A stretch of 14,016 nucleotides of DNA from JAYZQT01 sp964412235 (GTDB lineage Bacteria > Pseudomonadota > Alphaproteobacteria > MPNO01 > UBA830), in the NCBI GenBank assembly GCA_964412235.1, contig CAYPNT010000082.1, forward strand, positions 1-14,016, in the 5' to 3' direction. A program made the translations under genes and the position numbers. Below the pieces are notes generated by a model. It made no database searches. It was not told the DNA's origin and saw only the letters and a list, made by a program, of their open reading frames with translations. Shown here piece after piece: positions 7,584 through 14,016 of the stretch (positions are counted from its first letter, which is position 1; every line of letters begins with the position of its first letter).

Positions 7584-8600
7584 TTATGGCTCTTTTTCTC
7601 GTGCCGCTAGGCGATCGATAATCTGTCTTACTTGTAAATTTCCAGCATCATTAATGGTATCGATGAGTAGTTCATTTTCTAGGCGACGTTGCTGCTGGTA
7701 TTCTAAAATTTGTACATCTTCGCTAAATGCCTGACGGAACTGTTCCGAAAGCATCTTGATCATTTCGGAATCGTGCGCCGCGGGGTCAAAAGCTGAGGTC
7801 CAGAAGTAGTGAGTTGAACTCTCAGTCTCCGGCGTAATTGAGTGCATGCTAAAACGCTCTAGGGCTCCCTCGTGCCTGCCTTTGGCCATGTCAGTCCCAG
7901 CAGGAGCAACTCCGGCATTTACGGTGATGTAGCTTGGGGGGTGAAAGTCGATAATTTGCCAACGGTCGACCCTTGCCTTGGTCCCGAGGGCGCGCTCGTA
8001 GGTAGGTGCTGGCGGAATATCGAACATTTGGCGGTTTATTCGAACATGGTTACCATCGCGGGTGGTCTTTACTTTCGCTTCCTCGGCCACCTCGCGACCA
8101 CCAATAGTTGTGTCATGGACGAAGGTAAGGTGGGTAAAATCCATGAGGTTTTCTACGAGAAGTCTCCAATTGAATGCATTGTGAAAGTGAAGTTGAGAGG
8201 CCTCCCAACCGGGTCGCTCTAAAGGTTCAAAAGTGAATGCTTCGGACCCGTCTGCAGCTGAGGCTTCGGCCGGCCAAATCCATATCAGGCCGTACCGTTC
8301 AAACACTGGAAATTGACGTACGGCGGCATCTTTTGGTATCCGGTCCTGACCCGGGATATGAACGCACTGTCCATCGGATGCAAATATCAAGCCGTGGTAA
8401 CGACACTGTAATCGATCGTCGGTGACTGTACCGAGCGACAACGGTAGTCCGCGGTGTGGGCATCGGTCCGCGAATGCGACCGGGGTACCGTTTTTCGTCC
8501 TATAAAGGACAATCGGTTCGTTTAATATCGTTCGGGCTAGGGGCGTTTCCCCAACCTCCTCCGTGCTAGCGGCGACGTACCAATGGTTTCGTAAGAACAT
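7584..8600 (-). CDS. Rieske non-heme iron oxygenase, alpha subunit (vanillate demethylase/phthalate dioxygenase type)
   Basis: 338 residues. The N-terminal Rieske [2Fe-2S] domain has C47-P-H49 and C66-R-Y-H69 (C-x-H-x16-C-x2-H). The catalytic domain has N-L-M-D154-F-T-H157-L-T-F-V-H162 for the mononuclear iron and bridging Asp, and a likely third ligand Asp295 in SEDVQILEYQQ. Length and motifs fit the VanA-like oxygenases that O-demethylate or hydroxylate aromatics, although the family also acts on other rings. The start is well supported by GGAGAG 8 nt upstream of the ATG. It is the first gene of a tightly spaced minus-strand run (decarboxylase-like, membrane protein, MFS). No ferredoxin reductase partner is adjacent, so electrons must come from a reductase encoded elsewhere. 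Confidence 0.9.
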   Translation of the reverse strand: MFLRNHWYVAASTEEVGETPLARTILNEPIVLYRTKNGTPVAFADRCPHRGLPLSLGTVTDDRLQCRYHGLIFASDGQCVHIPGQDRIPKDAAVRQFPVFERYGLIWIWPAEASAADGSEAFTFEPLERPGWEASQLHFHNAFNWRLLVENLMDFTHLTFVHDTTIGGREVAEEAKVKTTRDGNHVRINRQMFDIPPAPTYERALGTKARVDRWQIIDFHPPSYITVNAGVAPAGTDMAKGRHEGALERFSMHSITPETESSTHYFWTSAFDPAAHDSEMIKMLSEQFRQAFSEDVQILEYQQQRRLENELLIDTINDAGNLQVRQIIDRLAAREKEP

Positions 8601-8627
8601 TAATTAATCTCTCCGACAAACCTCCGC

Positions 8628-8644
8628 ATGAGTACCTGATTCAT
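8628..8644. promoter_or_regulatory. Quasi-palindrome upstream of Rieske operon, possible operator
   Basis: ATGAGT (8628-8633) and ATTCAT (8639-8644) form an inverted repeat with one mismatch and a 5-nt spacer. It lies 28-44 nt upstream of the oxygenase start codon, a common position for a repressor site in catabolic operons. No regulator gene is in the window to support the assignment. Confidence 0.25.
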
Positions 8645-8757
8645 CTTCGCAGATGGCGTGGGATCACTCAATCCGAATATAAACATATGAGATATAAAGA
8701 ATTTAAATGAAATTTATTTAGTCGTGTGTCGCAAATGACTGCACTAAACAAAATCAA

Positions 8758-8883
8758 ATGCTTAAACAACGTTTGATAGCACTAGAAATTTTACTTGTAG
8801 ATTTAATAATAACAATAATATCAACAGGGTATTTGATATTTCTAATTTATTATATCAATTATATATTGAAGAAGTACACATAG
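8758..8883 (+). CDS. Possible small hydrophobic peptide (41 aa)
   Basis: An ATG at 8758 opens 41 codons ending at TAG 8881-8883. The peptide starts MLKQRLIALE, has one long hydrophobic stretch (about residues 9-37, rich in I, L and Y) and ends in KKYT, as a single-pass small membrane protein would. There is no Shine-Dalgarno sequence upstream, and AT-rich DNA encodes such peptides by chance. It is listed because it lies in an otherwise empty gap and has charged ends flanking a membrane-length core. Confidence 0.2.
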   Translation: MLKQRLIALEILLVDLIITIISTGYLIFLIYYINYILKKYT

Positions 8884-8950
8884 TTTATTTCAATACCCAA
8901 AGTGACTACATGTTAAATTAAGGGCTTTCTACCAGTCAGGGTTGTTGCAA

Positions 8951-8978
8951 AGGAGAACACCAGACTTCTCCTGTTTTT
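8951..8978. terminator. Hairpin just downstream of the sulfatase gene
   Basis: AGGAGAA (8951-8957) pairs perfectly with TTCTCCT (8966-8972) around an 8-nt loop. The stem begins 14 nt past the sulfatase stop, so it may mark the 3' end of the sulfotransferase-sulfatase message. The T-run (GTTTTT, 8973-8978) lies on the plus-strand side, which is the orientation of a terminator for plus-strand transcripts entering from the left. On the minus strand the stem is followed by TTGCAAC, a poor tract. Confidence 0.4.
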
Positions 8979-8986
8979 CGATATTT

Positions 8987-10594
8987 TTACGCGCAATATT
9001 TGGCACGAGGAGCAATGTCTTCAAGGGCGATACGTTCCAACATCCACATCTCCAACAGTTCGGCTTTTTTTTCTGTAATGCCTGCATCATTCCACAGATT
9101 GTGTAATTCTTCTGGGTCTTCCATTCTGTTATATAACTCACCAAATGCGTCTTCGAGCCAATAGGTCATCCGCCATGGGCCTGAGATAAAACTCCGAGTG
9201 CGAAGAAAATGATCACAATTGGCATTAAATGGTAGTTCATCCTCTTCAATTACCATTCCTAGGCGATTTGGCTCATTATTTTCAATTAAATGATCAATGA
9301 GGTTGTAGCCTTGCATACCATGATATGGTTGAATTCCCGCTCTCCCCAAAATTGTCGCGGCTATATCAAGGGTCCCACCTAACATATCTGTTCGCCTATT
9401 TTTCAAAGACCCGTCCATTGGGTCCATCCAAATAAAGGGGACCCGAATCAAACCCTCTGTATGGAAGCAATGCTTTAGCATGAGCCCATGATCACCCATT
9501 AAATCCCCGTGATCAGACGTAAACACGACAATAGTGTTTTCCGACAAGCCAAGATCTACCAACTTCTTTAATAGTCGACCAATCGCATCATCGACAAATG
9601 TGATCATGTCGTATGTAAGTGCTATGCCTTCCCGAGCTTCCCGCTCCGTACACGCAAATGCTTCTACGCGTACTTTAATTCGTTCCCCCTTAGCGTGGGC
9701 ATCTTTTAGTTTGGCCTGAAGTGGTGGAGGTGCATTATGTTGGGCCCCAAAGGAGGGAGGCAAAGAAATTTCTTCGGGTTTATAACGGCCCCAATAAGAA
9801 CCGGGGGGAGTAAAAGGATGGTGAGGATCGTTGAAAGAACATTGGATAAAAAATGGTTTGTCTGAATTAATTTGTTTGTCGAGAAAATCGTTGGTCATTT
9901 TCTCAACAAAAGTAGTTGAATAAAGTTCCTCCGGTACTCGTGTTCGCCAAGCGATTGGGTTGACGTAGTCTTTTGCAGGATAGGCATTTCCTGGTCCCGT
10001 TAAAGTATCGAAATCAGAGTTCTGCTCGCGAACCCAACCTGTGTAGTGACCATGCACCCCGTCACCATGGGCATTGCAAAACTTTACATTTTCAAATCCA
10101 TAATACGGGGTCGGGATATGCCGATCCGGATTTGATAACCAGTGGGTCGCAATCTCGTTTTCATATAAGGGTCCTTCGCGAAAATTCAGGCTAGCGTCAG
10201 AATACTCACGCGGAAGCGGGGCACCCTCAGGTAACTCGGGATAATTCCAATCTTCAACTGGATGGGGATAACAATTCTGCAAATGGCTCTTGCCGAAAAG
10301 TGCTGTGCGGTATCCATCCTGCTGTAGGCAATGAACAAATGTATTAGCGTCAATTGGAAGGGGTTGTCCGTTTGAAAGTACACCGGTCAGAGAAGGCATT
10401 CGGCCAGTAACCAGGGTGGCCCGATTGGGCATGCAGGTTGAATTAGCGACATAAAAGTTATCGAAAGACACGCCGTTCATGGCGAGACTATCGATGTTTG
10501 GAGTTTTTAAGATATTGTTGCCATAACAGCCGAGGTGATCTGCTCGATGTTGATCCGTCATAATAAAAAGAAAATTTGGTTTGTTAGATGGCAT
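8987..10594 (-). CDS. Type I sulfatase (alkaline phosphatase superfamily, arylsulfatase/choline-sulfatase-like)
   Basis: 535 residues. The formylglycine motif C54-M-P-N-R58 followed by ATLVTGR matches C-x-P-x-R-x4-T-G, so Cys54 would need oxidation by a formylglycine-generating enzyme encoded elsewhere. Metal-binding elements are IMTDQH (Asp14, Gln15) and FTSDHGDLMGDHG (Asp361, His362). FGKSHL (Lys102, His104) corresponds to the usual GKWHLG. There is no signal peptide, so it appears cytoplasmic and would act on imported sulfate esters. Phosphonate or phosphodiester hydrolases share this fold, so substrate class is not certain. The start is supported by TGGAG 9 nt upstream of the ATG. The arylsulfotransferase-like gene ends 23 nt upstream on the same strand, so the two are almost certainly co-transcribed. 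Confidence 0.88.
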   Translation of the reverse strand: MPSNKPNFLFIMTDQHRADHLGCYGNNILKTPNIDSLAMNGVSFDNFYVANSTCMPNRATLVTGRMPSLTGVLSNGQPLPIDANTFVHCLQQDGYRTALFGKSHLQNCYPHPVEDWNYPELPEGAPLPREYSDASLNFREGPLYENEIATHWLSNPDRHIPTPYYGFENVKFCNAHGDGVHGHYTGWVREQNSDFDTLTGPGNAYPAKDYVNPIAWRTRVPEELYSTTFVEKMTNDFLDKQINSDKPFFIQCSFNDPHHPFTPPGSYWGRYKPEEISLPPSFGAQHNAPPPLQAKLKDAHAKGERIKVRVEAFACTEREAREGIALTYDMITFVDDAIGRLLKKLVDLGLSENTIVVFTSDHGDLMGDHGLMLKHCFHTEGLIRVPFIWMDPMDGSLKNRRTDMLGGTLDIAATILGRAGIQPYHGMQGYNLIDHLIENNEPNRLGMVIEEDELPFNANCDHFLRTRSFISGPWRMTYWLEDAFGELYNRMEDPEELHNLWNDAGITEKKAELLEMWMLERIALEDIAPRAKYCA

Positions 10595-10617
10595 TCTAGA
10601 AAACTCCAGTGCGATTT

Positions 10618-11667
10618 TTAAACACGGCGCGAAATTTCGGGCGAGCCTGCTCGGTGGCGGTAAGCCCTAAACATCGCGTTACTTTCGGCTTCAAAGATAG
10701 GGTTGTCATGAAACATGGGGGCGATGTAGTCCCATACAATTTCTCCATCACTGGTAACTTCAAAAATTCGTCCGTTCAACGCCTCACAAATCAACGTGTT
10801 AGTGTTATCCAAACGTTGCACGCCGCCCATTATAGGGCTGAAAAAACTCCATTGACGGGGATCCTTAAATTGCCAAATANNNNNNNNNNGGTTAATTTCG
10901 AGTACACGGGAATGGAGCGGCTGCTTCAGATTGTTCATTCCATTTGCAAATAGGATAATATTGCCGTTTGGAAGCATCTCACAATCGTGTTGATGTCCCC
11001 ATTCTTGACTCCTTTTGTGCCAGATAATCTTTTTTGTTTTTCGATCAATAATCATGATTGTGTCTAAATGACGAAAGCTAACCAATATATTGCCGTCTAA
11101 TGTTGGTGCCACAGCGTTCGCATGTGCCCATTCGGAGCGATCACAATCATGCGCAAGTGGAAAGGCGTTAAAGTCGATATCTGAGGTTTTCCATTCCCAT
11201 ACGATATCTCCATAAAAATTTATTTCGCGTATAACGTCACCGTATATCTTTCCATCTTTTTCTGTGCCCGGGATGCCGCCTAAAACTCTATCAACATCAT
11301 GTTGGTTGAGTTCTTCCCAAGCGAGGTAAACTGTATTTCCATTTTCAAGCCGTCGAATGTCGTGATGCTGATTATGGTCAATATGCTCCCAAACGATATT
11401 GCCGTCCCAGTCTAGTTCAAAGATATGTCCGCCTTTCGCTGCTTTGATCGGCGCCCCTTCCTGAGTGACGGCAGAACCCAAAAAATTGCCGTTTGGAATT
11501 ATGTACCCTTTTGTACCCAAGGGGCCTGGCAATTTCCATGTATGAACGATATGCCCTTCCATATTGATCAGATAAGATGCTGTATGGCGGATAGGTGCGA
11601 CTGTCGTAAAACCATCGAATGTTTTATCAGGATTGTGAAAGAGAACCCCAGACCTATAACTTTTCAT
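10618..11667 (-). CDS. Arylsulfotransferase (ASST)-family beta-propeller protein, with a 10-N gap
   Basis: 349 residues, including four undetermined ones (260-263). The sequence is built of repeated propeller blades with the pattern G-x-I-V/I-W, then a His, then L-x-N-G-N: DGNIVWEHIDH..HHDIRRLENGN (89-111), YGDIVWEWK..WAHANAV (152-186), KKIIWHKRSQEWGHQHDCEMLPNGNIILFANG (212-243), and GRIFEVTSDGEIVWDY at the end. Histidines 101, 102, 182, 226 and 228 are candidates for the active site; in the family a His carries the sulfuryl group. Characterised bacterial ASST enzymes are periplasmic, but no signal peptide is visible here. SD AGAGG lies 8 nt upstream of ATG 11665-11667. It is the first gene of a two-gene unit with the sulfatase. 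Function could be sulfate transfer between phenolic compounds or simply binding. Confidence 0.8.
   Translation of the reverse strand: MKSYRSGVLFHNPDKTFDGFTTVAPIRHTASYLINMEGHIVHTWKLPGPLGTKGYIIPNGNFLGSAVTQEGAPIKAAKGGHIFELDWDGNIVWEHIDHNQHHDIRRLENGNTVYLAWEELNQHDVDRVLGGIPGTEKDGKIYGDVIREINFYGDIVWEWKTSDIDFNAFPLAHDCDRSEWAHANAVAPTLDGNILVSFRHLDTIMIIDRKTKKIIWHKRSQEWGHQHDCEMLPNGNIILFANGMNNLKQPLHSRVLEINXXXXIWQFKDPRQWSFFSPIMGGVQRLDNTNTLICEALNGRIFEVTSDGEIVWDYIAPMFHDNPIFEAESNAMFRAYRHRAGSPEISRRV
10880..10889. other. Assembly gap of 10 N
   Basis: Ten undetermined bases inside the arylsulfotransferase-like gene. The reading frame is the same on both sides, and the missing four residues fall where relatives have a short turn between LEIN and IWQF. 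The gap size is therefore about right, and the gene is probably intact. Confidence 0.95.
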
Positions 11668-11696
11668 AATAAAAACCTCTGCCCCTTTTCTACAAA

Positions 11697-11732
11697 ACCA
11701 ACCCTTGATAATTCTTAAGCGAATTGGTTGGT
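11697..11732. promoter_or_regulatory. Nested inverted repeat in the divergent ASST/P450 promoter region
   Basis: ACCAACC (11697-11703) and GGTTGGT (11726-11732) form a perfect 7-bp inverted repeat enclosing a second one, AATTC (11710-11714) / GAATT (11721-11725). Related TTGGTT or AACCAA words recur at 11759-11764 and 11776-11781. Located 30-65 nt upstream of the ASST start and about 155 nt upstream of the P450 start, it could be a regulator site serving one or both divergent units or a leader hairpin. No regulator gene is present. Confidence 0.3.
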
Positions 11733-11887
11733 GTATAACCTATGTCTTTAACAAAGGATTGGTTTATATAAAAACAACCAAAAACTGGGTTTCATTTTGA
11801 CACCTAGTTGATGGCGGGTAAGTAACGAACAATTCGCGGACTATCATTAAATTAGTTCATCACAATGAGGGTTTTGGGAGAAACCAA

Positions 11888-13168
11888 ATGGCAGCCTCAG
11901 AATATTTTGGAAGCAGTGCAGACAGTGTCCCAAAGCCAATGGGTTGTCCTGTTAATCATGATTTTTCGCCATTTTCTGATCGTTATCGTACAGACCCATA
12001 TGGTACACTCGCATTACTGAGGGAAAACAGCCCAGCATTTTACGCTTCTGACCCAGGTTACCTCGTCCTTACGCGGATGGAGGACATCGTGGATGTGCTT
12101 CGTCGGTCGGAAGACTTTTCATCTGAAAACGTTCAATGGCCAGTTCAGCCAATATGTGATGCGGCGGCTGAAATTTTAGGGGTGAAGGAATTCAATCCTC
12201 TTCCCGTATTATCGAACCGAGGAGACCCTACACATTCTCGTATAAGAAAACATGTACAAGCTAGTTTTTCCGGGCGGCGAATGCAAATTCTCGAACCACT
12301 CATAAGAGAGAGGTGTGGATCCCTGGTCTCAGAAATGATAGCGGCGGGTGCGCCTGGCGAATTCTCACAATCTGTTGGCCATCGGCTTCCAGGTGAAACC
12401 ATCTATCGACTTTGTGGTTTTCCCCAGTCTGATGATGCAAGATTATTTGACTGGTCGAAAGACCGGCTCGCCTTTACCTGGGGACAAACCAACGAAACAA
12501 AACAAATTTCCATTGCTCAAAGCATGGTTGGTTATTGGAAATACTGTATTGCCCATGTCAAAATGCGCGAGGAAAACCCGGAAGATGATTTAACAACAGA
12601 GCTGCTCGAGGCCCGATCAAAACATCCCGATGAACTTTCGTTGGACGAAATATCTTCTGTACTTTACGGGCTGTCCTTTGCCGGTCATGAAATCGTCAGC
12701 TATTTTCTCGCTAATTCCTTAATTAATTTGCTCAAAAACCGGGATCATTGGGACGCTTTATGTGAAGATCGGTCAAAAATTCCAACAGCTGTAGAAGAAG
12801 TATTAAGGTTCGATAGTCCGCAAACGAGTTGGCGGCGTCTCGCGACAGTTGATACTGAAGTAGCGGGTGTCACAGTACCAGCGGGCACTCAAATATTTCT
12901 GTCTCTGGCAGCCGCTAACCATGACCCAGAAAAGTTCAACTGTTCAGATACATTCGACATCCAGAGAGAAAACTCACATACCCATATTTCTTTTGGTCGA
13001 GGTGCTCATTTTTGCCTCGGTAACCGCCTGGCAACTATTGAGGCCATTATCCTTTTGGAGACACTTAGCGCTCAGGTTCCCTCTCTTGATTTGGTGGGAG
13101 AGCATGAAATTAAATACATTTCGAACTTTACTTTGCGTGGTCCCGAAGCCTTATGGCTCAAATGGTGA
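11888..13168 (+). CDS. Cytochrome P450
   Basis: 426 residues, soluble bacterial type without a membrane anchor. The heme-binding loop FGRGAHFCLG places the thiolate ligand at Cys376. The K-helix ExxR is Glu304-Arg307 in VEEVLRF. The C-helix region reads DPTHSRIRKHV. The I-helix reads A265-G-H-E-I-V270, where most P450s have (A/G)-G-x-(D/E)-T-(T/S); the proton-relay Thr is replaced by Ile269. The start ATG follows TTTTGGGAGAAACCAA, with GGGAG at good spacing. No ferredoxin or reductase gene is adjacent. It is divergent from the arylsulfotransferase-sulfatase pair across 220 nt, and a VOC gene follows 252 nt downstream. It likely oxygenates, or because of the I-helix change dehydrates or decarboxylates, an unidentified small molecule. 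Confidence 0.92.
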   Translation: MAASEYFGSSADSVPKPMGCPVNHDFSPFSDRYRTDPYGTLALLRENSPAFYASDPGYLVLTRMEDIVDVLRRSEDFSSENVQWPVQPICDAAAEILGVKEFNPLPVLSNRGDPTHSRIRKHVQASFSGRRMQILEPLIRERCGSLVSEMIAAGAPGEFSQSVGHRLPGETIYRLCGFPQSDDARLFDWSKDRLAFTWGQTNETKQISIAQSMVGYWKYCIAHVKMREENPEDDLTTELLEARSKHPDELSLDEISSVLYGLSFAGHEIVSYFLANSLINLLKNRDHWDALCEDRSKIPTAVEEVLRFDSPQTSWRRLATVDTEVAGVTVPAGTQIFLSLAAANHDPEKFNCSDTFDIQRENSHTHISFGRGAHFCLGNRLATIEAIILLETLSAQVPSLDLVGEHEIKYISNFTLRGPEALWLKW

Positions 13169-13420
13169 ACTGATGTTTAAAGAAGATAAATTGATACGCC
13201 GTGTTCACGAACACATTGCCTGTATACAAGAACAACGGACCGTGAGTTATGTGTGCATATTCCTAAAAATGAAAAATTGGAGAAACATTATTAAGAGGCC
13301 GTTTGGTTTGAAACTAGTATTGCATTACCCACTCAATCATTTTTCGGGGTAACTTTGTAATTGCGATAACTGTCACTACATGTGTTATAGATCATTTCTA
13401 AAATAGGGGTTCAAAGGCCT
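13169..13420. other. Intergenic region between P450 and VOC gene
   Basis: 252 nt. An open frame of 59 codons begins at ATG 13173, five bases after the P450 stop, and ends at 13352, but it lacks a ribosome-binding site and its translation (starting MFKEDKLIRRVHEH) matches nothing I recognise. A short basic peptide cannot be excluded. The right end carries the leader of the VOC gene (AGGGG and AAAGG before the ATG at 13421). No clear terminator follows the P450 gene. Confidence 0.35.
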
Positions 13421-13792
13421 ATGAAAACTAACACTCAAACAGCTGCCATCTTAGCCCATTTACGTCTACCCGTGAAAAATCTTTCTGCGGCAATAAAGTT
13501 TTTTGAGGCGTTAGGGGGAACACAGGACGTTGACCGGCCCGGTTTCGCAGTTGTTGAATTAACGGATCGCACCCGTGTCCAACTTACCGAAACCAGTGAG
13601 ACTCAATTAATCGGTAACTATCTACAATTCGATTTTAAGGTCGAGAATATCGACGACGCATGGCAAGATTATCGAACCAAAGGTCTTATTCCTTCGGATA
13701 TAGTTCGCAATCGGCCTGGACACGATTTTTTTGTTCTTTCTGGACCTGATAATTGTGAGGTAAGGATAAATTCAAATTTTAATCGGAGCTAG
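13421..13792 (+). CDS. VOC-superfamily (glyoxalase/bleomycin resistance/dioxygenase fold) protein
   Basis: 123 residues forming one beta-alpha-beta-beta-beta pair. The first module is ILAHLRLPVKNLSAAIKFFEALGG with FAVVELTDRTRVQLTE. The second is YLQFDFKVENIDDAWQDYRTKGLI followed by GHDFFVLSGPDNCEVRIN. His13 and Glu113 stand where the first and last metal ligands of the fold usually lie. The ligand at the start of the second module, commonly His, is replaced near Gln69/Asp71, so metal dependence is uncertain. Members range from glyoxalases and extradiol dioxygenases to drug-binding proteins, and the family alone does not give a substrate. It lies downstream of the P450 on the same strand with 252 nt between, so co-transcription is possible but not assured. 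Confidence 0.8.
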   Translation: MKTNTQTAAILAHLRLPVKNLSAAIKFFEALGGTQDVDRPGFAVVELTDRTRVQLTETSETQLIGNYLQFDFKVENIDDAWQDYRTKGLIPSDIVRNRPGHDFFVLSGPDNCEVRINSNFNRS

Positions 13793-14016
13793 TGTCCAAC
13801 CTCTCTCGGGCGAATAAAAAGCCGGGGACCCATCGACTTTGAATTTTAATATTTTAGATTCTGTTTAAGGCTTCAACATTCCTCTTAAATTCATAGACTA
13901 ACGCAGCACCTAACAGCGTTAATTTCGTTCATTCTAGAAAATACAACTCCAATATTTACTGATGGTGGGTCTTCAAGGCTCGATATAGGTATTGGTGCGC
14001 ATTTCACAATTGATAA
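13793..14016. other. Right-edge region without a recognisable gene
   Basis: 224 nt. TAACGC (13899-13904) and GCGTTA (13916-13921) form a 6-bp stem with an 11-nt loop, a possible weak terminator or operator. A minus-strand frame is open from the window edge down to TGA at 13891-13893 (41 codons), and a plus-strand frame is open without a start codon over about the same stretch. Either could be the end or beginning of a gene outside the window, but neither translation is recognisable. Confidence 0.35.

Larger units (their letters stand above)
8601..8986. other. AT-rich intergenic region between the Rieske operon and the sulfatase
   Basis: 386 nt between two minus-strand units. The left end holds the Rieske leader (GGAGAG site) and a quasi-palindrome at 8628-8644. 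The middle (about 8690-8900) is very AT-rich and contains a possible small hydrophobic ORF on plus (8758-8883). The right end holds a hairpin at 8951-8972, just past the sulfatase stop. The promoter of the Rieske operon should lie in 8640-8760 on the minus strand. AT-rich hexamers are abundant there, but no unambiguous -35/-10 pair could be chosen. Confidence 0.5.

Noticed and set aside
8929..9144. Minus-strand open frame of 71 codons at the sulfatase 3' end
   Set aside because: It is a different frame of the sulfatase C-terminal region and has no independent support.
11797..11802. TTGACA as the -35 box of the P450 promoter
   Set aside because: No acceptable -10 hexamer follows at 16-18 nt, so I could not support a promoter call.
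12867..13352. Plus-strand open frame of 161 codons overlapping the P450 end
   Set aside because: Most of it is an alternate frame of the P450, which is confirmed by its heme motif; only the tail after 13172 is outside the gene and it lacks a ribosome-binding site.
13891..14016. Minus-strand frame open to the right edge as the 3' end of a gene
   Set aside because: Only 41 codons, no recognisable motif, and a plus-strand frame is also open over much of the same stretch, so coding cannot be claimed.

Overview
The window looks like a piece of a draft genome or metagenome bin from an uncultured, probably marine, proteobacterium. The evidence is a VIT/VWA protein of the kind known as marine proteobacterial sortase target protein, a dense set of catabolic genes (Rieske oxygenase, dihydroxyphthalate-decarboxylase-like protein, P450, sulfatase, arylsulfotransferase), and a 10-N scaffold gap at 10880-10889. 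The lineage is an inference. No rRNA, tRNA, CRISPR array, transposase or integrase was seen.

Left part (1-2526): a minus-strand VIT/VWA surface-type protein whose reading frame is broken by one in-frame TAA and then stays open, with family-like sequence, to the window edge. Divergent from it is a short exported thioredoxin-fold gene. It reads as two fragments unless the TGA at 2275-2277 is decoded. That TGA sits exactly on the first Cys of the CxxC motif (W-U-G-T-C) and is followed by a GC-rich hairpin, so it is a strong selenoprotein candidate.

Central minus-strand block (8600 down to 2558): Rieske non-heme iron oxygenase, 4,5-dihydroxyphthalate-decarboxylase-like protein, an unrecognised membrane protein and an MFS transporter lie 15-51 nt apart and look like one transcription unit for uptake and oxidation of an aromatic or carboxylated compound. 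After a 279-nt gap comes a long, divergent asparaginase-family protein in which the canonical GTDT catalytic motif reads GSPD.

Right part (8987-13792): a minus-strand pair of arylsulfotransferase-like and sulfatase genes, both without signal peptides, is divergent from a plus-strand cytochrome P450 that lacks the usual I-helix Thr. A VOC-fold (glyoxalase/dioxygenase) gene follows. The 220-nt divergent region carries repeated TTGGTT/AACCAA motifs. Taken together, the region from 2558 to 13792 resembles an accessory catabolic island for sulfated or oxygenated organic molecules. The actual substrates cannot be read from the sequence.
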